DNA from: Candidatus Bipolaricaulota bacterium
GTDB lineage: Bacteria; Bipolaricaulota; Bipolaricaulia; RBG-16-55-9; DRXL01
Assembly: GCA_023512665.1 (NCBI GenBank)
Contig: JAILZC010000081.1
Coordinates: forward strand, 1-5,411
DNA: 5,411 nt
Direction of reading: 5' to 3'
Each line of letters opens with the position of its first letter. Position 1 is the first letter of the stretch. Position numbers and translations under genes: made by a program. The notes under the pieces are model-generated. The model was given only the letters and a program-made list of their open reading frames with translations. It had not been told where the DNA came from and ran no database searches. This document shows positions 1-4,607 of the stretch, in pieces.

Positions 1-1146
1 ACCCAGGTCACCGTGCGCGTGGAGATCCCCGCCGAGCAGGTGAGCCAGAAAGTAGACGAGCTCTTCCGGCACGCCAGCCGCCAGATCCATCTGCCCGGCT
101 TTCGCCCCGGACACGTCCCGCGCGCTGTGCTGGAAGCCCGCTTCGGCAAAGATTTTCTCAACGAAGACGCCCAAGCCGCGCTGATCGAAGAGTATCTGCC
201 CCAAGCGTTGCAGCACTTGCAGCTCCGCCCGATCAGCCCGCCCCAGACCAAGCCGGGGGAGTTCGACCCCCAGAAAGATTTTACGTTTGAGGCCGAGATC
301 GAAGTCCTGCCCGAAGTCACCGTACAAAACTATACGGGGATCGAAGTCGAGGACATCCCCATCCAGCCCGTGCACGACTCTGATATAGACGCCATGCTGG
401 AGCGCCTCCGCACAGATCACGCGACGCTCGTGCCCAAGACAGGCGAGAAGAGCTCCGTCGTCGAAGCGGGGGACATCGTGGAAGTGAAGGTCTCTGACGA
501 AGACGAAGTGCGAGAGTGGCGTGCCACCCCCGGCGAGCTCACCGAGCAGCTCCTTGGGCACAAGGTCGGGGAAAGGGTCACTCTGAAGGCCGACGACCAA
601 CGCCTCGAGGTGCGCATCGAGGGCGTCAAAATTCTAGAAAGACCCGAACTCGACGAGCTGGTCAAGACGCTGGGGCACGAAGACGTCGCGGCGCTGCGCG
701 CTCATATTCGCCAAGAGCTCGAAGAGAGCCGCGCCCGACGTCGTGAGCGCGACCTCAAGCTCAAGATTTTAGATGCGATTGTGGCGCAGACGGCTCTAGA
801 ACCCCCCGCGCGATTCGTCGAGCATCTTCTGGCTCAGGAGCTGGAGCACTGGCAGAGCCAGGGGCTGCCGGAGCCGTCAGCCGAAGCCGTGAAGCAGCTC
901 AAAGAATCCATCGAGCAGCGCCTCAAGCGCGAGCTGGTCCTCGAAGCAATCAAGAAGCAAGAGGGCCTGGCTCTCAGCGACGCGGACTTCGAGAGACTTT
1001 TAGAAGAAGAGGCGCACAAGCGCGAGATGAAGCCCATCAAACTGCGGGCGCTGCTGGAGCGCGAAGGGCAGCTCCAGAGCTTCCGCTCCGAGCGCGAGGA
1101 CGAGCGCGTCTTGCAATTTCTCTATGAAAAAGCGAAGATTATTTAG
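1..1146 (+). CDS. tig: Trigger factor, ribosome-associated chaperone (5' end cut by window)
   Basis: Trigger factor binds the ribosome near the exit tunnel and shields nascent chains in the cytoplasm. The frame is open from base 1 (T-Q-V-T before the GTG at 13), and the homologous N-terminal strand already runs across that GTG, so the true start lies upstream, probably 10-20 codons away. 381 residues are visible. The ribosome-binding signature GFRPGHVP is at about residues 33-40 counted from base 1. The N-terminal domain ends near residue 120. A short PPIase-like segment (about 155-212, from EAGDIVEV to GVKILERPEL) follows, then the helical C-terminal chaperone domain to the end at YEKAKII. 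The PPIase part is roughly 30 residues shorter than in E. coli and lacks the MIPGFE-type loop, which explains the low total length (E. coli about 432). The stop is TAG. A palindromic repeat begins on the last base of this stop, and clpP follows 113 bases later. Confidence 0.95.
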   Translation, partial: TQVTVRVEIPAEQVSQKVDELFRHASRQIHLPGFRPGHVPRAVLEARFGKDFLNEDAQAALIEEYLPQALQHLQLRPISPPQTKPGEFDPQKDFTFEAEIEVLPEVTVQNYTGIEVEDIPIQPVHDSDIDAMLERLRTDHATLVPKTGEKSSVVEAGDIVEVKVSDEDEVREWRATPGELTEQLLGHKVGERVTLKADDQRLEVRIEGVKILERPELDELVKTLGHEDVAALRAHIRQELEESRARRRERDLKLKILDAIVAQTALEPPARFVEHLLAQELEHWQSQGLPEPSAEAVKQLKESIEQRLKRELVLEAIKKQEGLALSDADFERLLEEEAHKREMKPIKLRALLEREGQLQSFRSEREDERVLQFLYEKAKII

Positions 1147-1230
1147 AATCACGGAGAGCACAGAAATGGGCACGGAACACAGGGCCGTTTTCCGTGATCT
1201 CCGTGAGTCTTTCCGTGCCTTCCGTGATTC
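1146..1230. repeat. CACGGA-type imperfect palindromic repeat, copy 1
   Basis: This 85-base element fills most of the tig-clpP gap. Its outer ten bases, GAATCACGGA (1146-1155) and TCCGTGATTC (1221-1230), are perfect inverted copies. Pairing continues inward imperfectly through further CACGGA-like units spaced about 10-12 bases apart. The left arm closely matches the left arm of the copy at 1864-1956, including the shared variant GCACAGAAATG that neither right arm has, so both copies have the same polarity. It starts on the final G of the tig TAG stop. Transcribed RNA could fold into a long stem, but there is no T-run after it, so it is not a standard intrinsic terminator. It probably belongs to a dispersed intergenic repeat family; its genome copy number cannot be seen here. 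Confidence 0.85.
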
Positions 1231-1241
1231 AAACCACCACC

Positions 1242-1247
1242 AAGGAG
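1242..1247 (+). promoter_or_regulatory. Ribosome binding site of clpP
   Basis: AAGGAG lies 12 bases before the ATG at 1260. The spacing is longer than usual, but no closer purine-rich site exists. It sits just outside the right end of the palindromic repeat, so the repeat leaves the translation signal intact. The site supports the ATG at 1260 as the start. Confidence 0.7.
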
Positions 1248-1259
1248 TAGTGAGTTGCT

Positions 1260-1865
1260 ATGGATACCGCATCCCAAGTGCCGTTTGTGATTGACCGGAC
1301 GGGGCAGTACGAGCGCGTCTACGATATTTACTCGCGCCTGCTGGAAGACCGCATCGTCTTCCTGCAGGGCGTCATCAATGACTACGTGGCCAATCTCGTG
1401 GTCGCCCAGATGCTCTTCCTCGAATCGAAGGACCCGGAGAAAGATATTTATCTCTATATCAATTCCCCGGGGGGCAGCACCACGGCGGGGTTGGCGATCT
1501 ACGACACGATGCAGTACGTGCGGTGCGACGTGCGCACGATCTGCATCGGTTCGGCCTTCTCGATGGGGGCACTCTTGCTCGCGGCGGGGACGCGGGGCAA
1601 GCGGCTCTCCCTGCCCAACGCGCGGATTATGATCCATCAGCCGTGGGGAGGAGTCCAGGGAGCCGCTGCCGATATCAAGATTCACGCCGAGGAGATCCTG
1701 CGAACCCGCGACCAGCTCAATCGCATCCTCGCGGAGCACACGGGCCAACCCTTAGAGCGTGTCGAGCGCGACACCGACAGAGACTTCTTCATGATCCCCG
1801 AGGACGCTAAGAACTATCACCTCATAGACGAAGTGATCAAGACCCGCAAGGGCGCGAAGTTTTGA
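1260..1865 (+). CDS. clpP: ATP-dependent Clp protease proteolytic subunit ClpP
   Basis: ClpP is the serine peptidase of the Clp system. It forms a barrel of two heptamer rings that degrades proteins fed in by ClpX or ClpA/C unfoldases in the cytoplasm. The protein has 201 residues, the usual length. The [12 protein letters not shown] segment is at 21-32 and the [11 protein letters not shown] oxyanion-loop region at 67-77. The catalytic triad is intact: Ser101 in [10 protein letters not shown], His126 in MIHQPWGG, and Asp175 in ERDTDRD. Spacings of 25 and 49 residues equal those of E. coli ClpP (S111, H136, D185). The nucleophile motif reads GSAFSMG where GQAASMG or GLAASMG is commoner. The N-terminus starts close to the mature family N-terminus, so little or no propeptide is present. 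It follows tig, as in many bacteria, but clpX is not next: a palindromic repeat and convergent genes follow. The TGA stop overlaps that repeat. Confidence 0.97.
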   Translation: MDTASQVPFVIDRTGQYERVYDIYSRLLEDRIVFLQGVINDYVANLVVAQMLFLESKDPEKDIYLYINSPGGSTTAGLAIYDTMQYVRCDVRTICIGSAFSMGALLLAAGTRGKRLSLPNARIMIHQPWGGVQGAAADIKIHAEEILRTRDQLNRILAEHTGQPLERVERDTDRDFFMIPEDAKNYHLIDEVIKTRKGAKF

Positions 1866-1956
1866 ATCACGGAAGGCACAGAAATGAGCCACGGAAAGCA
1901 CGGAATGAAAATCCCCTTCCGCGTCATCCGTGGCTCTTCCGTGCTTTCCGTGATTC
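1864..1956. repeat. CACGGA-type palindromic repeat, copy 2, between convergent genes
   Basis: This 93-base palindrome lies exactly between clpP and the convergent minus-strand gene. Arms 1864-1895 and 1927-1956 pair over about 28 positions with two mismatches and a two-base bulge. The inner part holds further CACGGAA-like units that pair more weakly. The element begins inside the clpP stop (TGA 1863-1865), and its other end supplies most of the opposing stop (TGA read from 1957 to 1955), so both genes end in TGAATCACGG. Its position and strong dyad suggest it could end transcription from both sides, but neither end carries a T-run, so terminator activity is only inferred. It is the same family as the copy at 1146-1230. 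Confidence 0.88.
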
Positions 1957-2443
1957 ACCCTTCTCGCACAAAGCGCACCCTCCCATCAGGGCCCTTCTCA
2001 GCATAATAAGCTTCGACCGAGATCGGCAGCCCCAGATGGCGCAGCGCCCCCACGATCTCCCGTAAGTCCTCCCGCTGGCGCTCCTTGAGCGATCTCCCTA
2101 CCCCAAACTTCTGCAAGAACTGCGGGACGAATTGCTCCGCCCCGTACCACGCACAGTCCTCGTGCGCGATCGCGATCACTCTCTTCAAGCTGTGGCGCTC
2201 GACTAAGAACTTCACCCAGCGCTGCCCGACCCACGCAAACTTCGGGAGATACTCGGTGAGCAAGAGAAACTGCGGCCCCCCAGGCACAGCAAGCAGATCA
2301 TACTGCCCTGGCCCCAGCCCCAGCCCCTGCTCTAAGAACTCTTGGGTGTAGGGCAAGAACGCATTGCTGCTACACGAGATCACCAGCACGGCGCTCTCGC
2401 GCTCGACGAGCGGCGCCTGCGAGGTGTAGACAGATTCCGACAT
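1955..2443 (-). CDS. Small protein with beta-carbonic-anhydrase-like Cys/His-x-x-Cys site
   Basis: The 162-residue soluble protein has no signal peptide or membrane segment. Three residues match the zinc-ligand pattern of beta-carbonic anhydrases: Cys24 in VISCSSNAF after a hydrophobic strand, then His94 and Cys97 in IAIAHEDCAWY, also after a strand (RVIAIAH). A glycine-rich stretch (LAVPGG, 51-56) sits where beta-CAs have their AGN-type loop. The usual CxDxR motif is absent: C-S-S-N-A has no Asp or Arg, so the catalytic Asp-Arg pair is missing and ordinary activity is doubtful. The C-terminal half (LKERQREDLREIVGALR, then a strand-rich end) looks like a basic helical segment. The call is by motif only; it could be a zinc-binding relative with another role. 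The ATG overlaps the flotillin stop as TGATG, with AAGGAG five bases upstream, so translation is probably coupled. It is the last gene of the minus-strand group. Confidence 0.8.
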   Translation of the reverse strand: MSESVYTSQAPLVERESAVLVISCSSNAFLPYTQEFLEQGLGLGPGQYDLLAVPGGPQFLLLTEYLPKFAWVGQRWVKFLVERHSLKRVIAIAHEDCAWYGAEQFVPQFLQKFGVGRSLKERQREDLREIVGALRHLGLPISVEAYYAEKGPDGRVRFVREG

Positions 2444-4014
2444 CAGTGCTCCTTGACCTTCTTCGGCTCTTCTTCGGACTTGATCCCGATCTTGCCCAGC
2501 AGCCCGCTGATGTCAATCCCCACGGCTTGAGCGGCCTGCATCAGATTGAACATCGTCGTGGGGACGGTGTTGGCCAGACGGCTGAGCGTATTGGCGCCGT
2601 CGGGGGAGCCCCCGCTGTCGAGCATGACTAATTTATCTATATTGCCCAGCGGCGCGGCGACCGCTCCCGCGACCGGCGCAAACGCTTTAATGACCTCGGG
2701 CAATCTCTCGAGGACGAGCATCGTCTTGGCGGACTCGTCGAGCTTGGCGAACGCCTCTGCCTTCTTGAGCGCGCCCTCGGCCTCGGCTAAGAGCTTCGCT
2801 TTGACACCCTCGGCTTCGGCTAAGAGCTTCGCTTTCGTCCCTTCGGCTTCGGCGAGGAGTTTGGCTTTGGTGCCCTCGGCTTCGGCCAGGAGCTTCGCGC
2901 GCATCGCATCGGCCTCGCCGATGCCCTCTAACGCCAATCTCTGCTTCTCCGCATCGGCAATGACGATGATCGCCGTCTTGCGGCCTTCCGCTTCTAAGAT
3001 ATCTTTCTGCTTGGTCGCTTCGGCTTGTAAGATCGTCTGTTGGCGCTGGGCTTCGGCGGGCTTGATCACTTCGGCCAAGAGCTGACGCTCGCGCCGGACG
3101 GCTTCGGCCTCGGCGACTTCGGTTTGCTTCCTCGTGCGAACGTACTCAATTTGGACTTCTTGCTCGACGACCTCTTGGCGGGCCTTGGCTTCGGCCAGCG
3201 GGCCGGCTTGGCGGGCTTTGGCTTGCTGGGCTTGGACTTCGGCCTCAAACTGGGCTTTCTTCACATCGCGCTCCTTCTCGGCTTGAGCGATGAGCGCTAA
3301 GTTTTCGTTCTCGCGCTCCTTGGCCTCGCGCAGCGCCGTGCTCGATTTGATGATGGCCTCGCGCTCGGCTTCAGCCTCCCCGATGCGGGCGTCGCGCTTC
3401 ACTTCAGCGGTGCGCTTCTTGCCCAGCGCCTCAATGTAGCCCTCAGAATCCCAAATCTTTTGAATCGTTAAGACGTCCACCCCAAGACCGATCTTGGCCA
3501 AGTCCGCCGCGGCCTCCATTAAGACTTCTTGGTTGAACTTCGCGCGATCGCGCACGATCTCCTCGACCGTCAGCCGCCCGATGATCGAGCGCAGATGGCC
3601 CTCTAAGTTCTTATACGCGATCTGCTTGATATCTTCCAAGCTGCGCCCCAGAAATCTCTCCGCGGCCGCCGTCAGCGACTCCTCGTCGTTGCGGATCTTG
3701 ACGTTGGCCACCGCTTGAGCGCTGACCAAGACCCCGTCTTTGTTGGGCATGTCACGGACTTCGAGATCAATGGGGAAGATCGTCAAGTCCAAATACGTGA
3801 CGTTCTCGATGACCGGCCACTTGAGGGCTGCGCCCCCGGTCACTAACCGAAAGCCCACCACCCGGCCATCGGGGAGCCGATGCTTCCGCCCATAGAAGAC
3901 CGCGACCTTGTTGGGCGGAACTTTAATATAATTTCGCGTCGCGGTCATCACCACGACCAAGACGATCAACGCGACCAGCACCAGCAAGACCGGCAACGTC
4001 GTCAATCCGAACAT
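2443..4014 (-). CDS. floT: Flotillin-like SPFH/band 7 membrane scaffold protein (FloT/YuaG type)
   Basis: Flotillins assemble on the inner face of the membrane and organise lipid or protein microdomains. The 523-residue length is near B. subtilis FloT/YuaG (about 509). Residues 5-24 are a strongly hydrophobic membrane segment (PVLLVLVALIVLVVV), followed by RNYIKVPPNKVAVFYGRKH, the typical entry into the SPFH domain (about 28-200, including VSAQAVANVKIRND and GLGVDVLTIQKI). Residues about 200-430 are an Ala/Glu/Lys/Arg-rich coiled coil with many AEAE segments. Within it, 372-415 are four tandem 11-residue repeats of the form KAKLLAEAEGT. The C-terminal region (430-510) contains the family-like LPEVIKAFAPVAG and GNIDKLVMLD segments, then a charged tail EEEPKKVKEH. 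The start is fixed by AGGAGG four bases before the ATG. It lies 15 bases after the NfeD stop; NfeD plus flotillin is the standard pair (yuaF-yuaG). The following gene overlaps by one base. Confidence 0.95.
   Translation of the reverse strand: MFGLTTLPVLLVLVALIVLVVVMTATRNYIKVPPNKVAVFYGRKHRLPDGRVVGFRLVTGGAALKWPVIENVTYLDLTIFPIDLEVRDMPNKDGVLVSAQAVANVKIRNDEESLTAAAERFLGRSLEDIKQIAYKNLEGHLRSIIGRLTVEEIVRDRAKFNQEVLMEAAADLAKIGLGVDVLTIQKIWDSEGYIEALGKKRTAEVKRDARIGEAEAEREAIIKSSTALREAKERENENLALIAQAEKERDVKKAQFEAEVQAQQAKARQAGPLAEAKARQEVVEQEVQIEYVRTRKQTEVAEAEAVRRERQLLAEVIKPAEAQRQQTILQAEATKQKDILEAEGRKTAIIVIADAEKQRLALEGIGEADAMRAKLLAEAEGTKAKLLAEAEGTKAKLLAEAEGVKAKLLAEAEGALKKAEAFAKLDESAKTMLVLERLPEVIKAFAPVAGAVAAPLGNIDKLVMLDSGGSPDGANTLSRLANTVPTTMFNLMQAAQAVGIDISGLLGKIGIKSEEEPKKVKEH
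2449..2454 (-). promoter_or_regulatory. Ribosome binding site of the carbonic-anhydrase-like gene
   Basis: AAGGAG on the minus strand lies five bases before the ATG at 2443, inside the last codons of the flotillin gene. Together with the TGATG overlap it fixes the start and points to translation coupled to flotillin. Confidence 0.8.
2770..2901 (-). repeat. Four tandem 33-base repeats inside the flotillin gene
   Basis: Units are 2770-2802, 2803-2835, 2836-2868 and 2869-2901, each encoding (K/R)AKLLAEAEG(T/V/A). The two units nearest the gene's 3' side differ at only four of 33 bases, so they look recently duplicated; the others have diverged mostly at synonymous or near-synonymous sites. An 11-residue period fits a hendecad coiled coil, so unit number should set the length of the helical rod. 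Confidence 0.92.
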
Positions 4015-4018
4015 AGCG

Positions 4019-4024
4019 CCTCCT
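4019..4024 (-). promoter_or_regulatory. Ribosome binding site of the flotillin gene
   Basis: AGGAGG on the minus strand, within GAAAGGAGG, lies four bases before the ATG at 4014, in the 15-base gap after the NfeD stop. It is a near-perfect Shine-Dalgarno sequence and the strongest in the window. Confidence 0.85.
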
Positions 4025-4029
4025 TTCGG

Positions 4030-4368
4030 TTACACCGCCTCCACAATCACCACGTCCCCTTGGACTTGGGTGATCCGCACGATGGCCCCCTCGGGGATCG
4101 CCTGGCGATTGCCAGAGCGCGCCAAGCGCCGCGTCACCTGGGCCTTCACCGTGCAGCTCACTTCACCCAAGCCATCGGGGGGAATAGCGACGGTCACCCG
4201 CCCGGTCAGCCCCACCAACTCTCGATCTTCAATAAGCGAGCTCGCCTCTTGCGAGCGCACCAGATGCATCGCTAAGATATAAATCCCACTCATAGATACC
4301 CCAGCGAGCACGCCCCACAGCGAGCTGAGCATGGCCGAGAGATTATAATACCGCGCGATCGCCCCCAC
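4030..4368 (-). CDS. Distal NfeD piece: last two membrane segments and OB-fold domain
   Basis: This is what would be translated if ribosomes restarted after the TAG: the first plausible start codon is the GTG at 4368, giving 112 residues. The product would lack the first membrane segment and most of the second, keep the third (about residues 11-37, LSSLWGVLAGVSMSGIYIL) and the whole OB-fold domain (about 50-112). The GTG has no convincing Shine-Dalgarno sequence (only GGGAC nearby), and the homologous sequence continues upstream of it to the TAG at 4440. I therefore read it as the downstream part of one interrupted NfeD gene, not as an independent short gene. Confidence 0.55.
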   Translation of the reverse strand: MGAIARYYNLSAMLSSLWGVLAGVSMSGIYILAMHLVRSQEASSLIEDRELVGLTGRVTVAIPPDGLGEVSCTVKAQVTRRLARSGNRQAIPEGAIVRITQVQGDVVIVEAV

Positions 4369-4437
4369 CGTCCCAAATGCCGTCAGAAAGACGGCTATCG
4401 AGCGTAAGCTCAGAAAGTGGGGCCCGCCCCCCTCGAC

Positions 4438-4440
4438 CTA
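4438..4440 (-). other. In-frame amber (TAG) codon within NfeD
   Basis: The minus-strand codon context is GCT CCC TAG GTC GAG. It is codon 33 from the ATG at 4536 and in the same phase as the OB-fold domain downstream. Single-base ancestors include CAG, GAG, AAG, TGG and TAC; GAG or CAG would suit the acidic linker. tig in this window ends in TAG where a trigger factor C-terminus is expected, so TAG is probably not reassigned in this genome. Confidence 0.9.
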
Positions 4441-4536
4441 GGGAGCTGCCTCGATGTCGTCGCCAAAGACCCCAAAGAGCGCCGAGATCACCAGCAGCAC
4501 TAGACCAATCACCGCGATAATGCCGAAGACGATCAT
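4438..4536 (-). CDS. Proximal NfeD piece: 32-codon membrane peptide ending at TAG
   Basis: If TAG is obeyed, translation from the well-supported ATG at 4536 makes a 32-residue peptide: one hydrophobic helix (about residues 3-24) and an acidic tail DDIEAAP. It corresponds to the first membrane segment of NfeD. The frame can be extended upstream to 4644, but that would overlap the carboxyltransferase end and ignore the good Shine-Dalgarno site at 4546-4552. Confidence 0.6.
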   Translation of the reverse strand: MIVFGIIAVIGLVLLVISALFGVFGDDIEAAP

Positions 4537-4607
4537 CGTGTGGCACTCCCCCTTTCGCGAATCATTGTACAGCTTCTTCTCGGACTTCCGATAGAACGCG
4601 CGCTCAT
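4533..4607 (-). CDS. Possible 24-codon linker ORF between carboxyltransferase and NfeD
   Basis: A short frame starts with the ATG at 4607, which overlaps the carboxyltransferase stop as ATGA, and ends in TGA at 4535-4533, overlapping the NfeD ATG as ATGA. The peptide would be basic ([20 protein letters not shown] and four more residues) and resembles nothing I know. It has no clear Shine-Dalgarno site of its own. It could carry ribosomes from one gene to the next by coupling, or the overlaps could be chance. Confidence 0.2.
   Translation of the reverse strand: MSARSIGSPRRSCTMIRERGSATR
4546..4552 (-). promoter_or_regulatory. Ribosome binding site of NfeD
   Basis: The minus-strand GGGGGAG, within AAAGGGGGAG, lies nine bases before the ATG at 4536. 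It decides the start of the NfeD frame and shows that the upstream 32 codons belong to a real gene. Confidence 0.75.

Larger units (their letters stand above)
4030..4536 (-). pseudogene. NfeD-like membrane protein gene interrupted by an in-frame TAG
   Basis: NfeD/YuaF proteins are membrane proteins with a C-terminal OB-fold domain that partner flotillins. Reading from the ATG at 4536 (AAAGGGGGAG, nine bases upstream) gives 32 residues with a membrane segment (IIAVIGLVLLVISALFGVF), ending DDIEAAP. Then comes TAG at 4438-4440. The same frame continues with VEGGGPHFLSLRSIAVFL, a second membrane segment (to about GAIARYY), a third (LWGVLAGVSMSGIYILAM), and the OB-fold domain from LVGLTGRVTVAIPPDGLGEV to GDVVIVEAV and a TAA stop. 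Read through, it has 168 positions, close to B. subtilis YuaF (about 174). The GGGPHF-SLRSIA-FLTAFG stretch just after the TAG resembles the family, so the codon sits inside the gene and does not mark its end. No frameshift is needed. It lies 67 bases after the carboxyltransferase stop and 15 before flotillin. It may be a true nonsense mutation, a readthrough site or a sequence error. Confidence 0.85.

Noticed and set aside
13..1146. GTG at 13 as the trigger factor start
   Set aside because: The frame is open to base 1 and the first conserved strand spans the GTG; the real start lies outside the window.
1149..1748. 199-codon minus-strand frame antisense to clpP
   Set aside because: It is antisense to a clear clpP, and its end is the translated palindromic repeat (NHGRHGKTHGDHGK), a sign of a spurious frame.
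1146..1956. CRISPR-like repeat array
   Set aside because: There are only two copies about 630 bases apart with a whole gene between them, each internally palindromic and with no spacers.
1752..2065. Short frames on both strands over the second palindrome ([23 protein letters not shown])
   Set aside because: The peptides are just translations of the CACGGA repeat units running into neighbouring genes in the wrong frame.
2546..3085. 179-codon plus-strand Ser/Ala-rich frame antisense to flotillin
   Set aside because: Its low-complexity content mirrors the AEA-rich flotillin coiled coil; there is no homology or ribosome binding site to support it.
4030..4536. Genome-wide reassignment of TAG to an amino acid
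   Set aside because: tig ends in TAG at a plausible C-terminus and the codons after it only translate the repeat, so TAG appears to act as a stop; one internal TAG is weak evidence.
4564..4569. TACAAT on the minus strand as a -10 box before NfeD
   Set aside because: No convincing -35 element lies 16-18 bases upstream, and the tight gene spacing suggests readthrough transcription.
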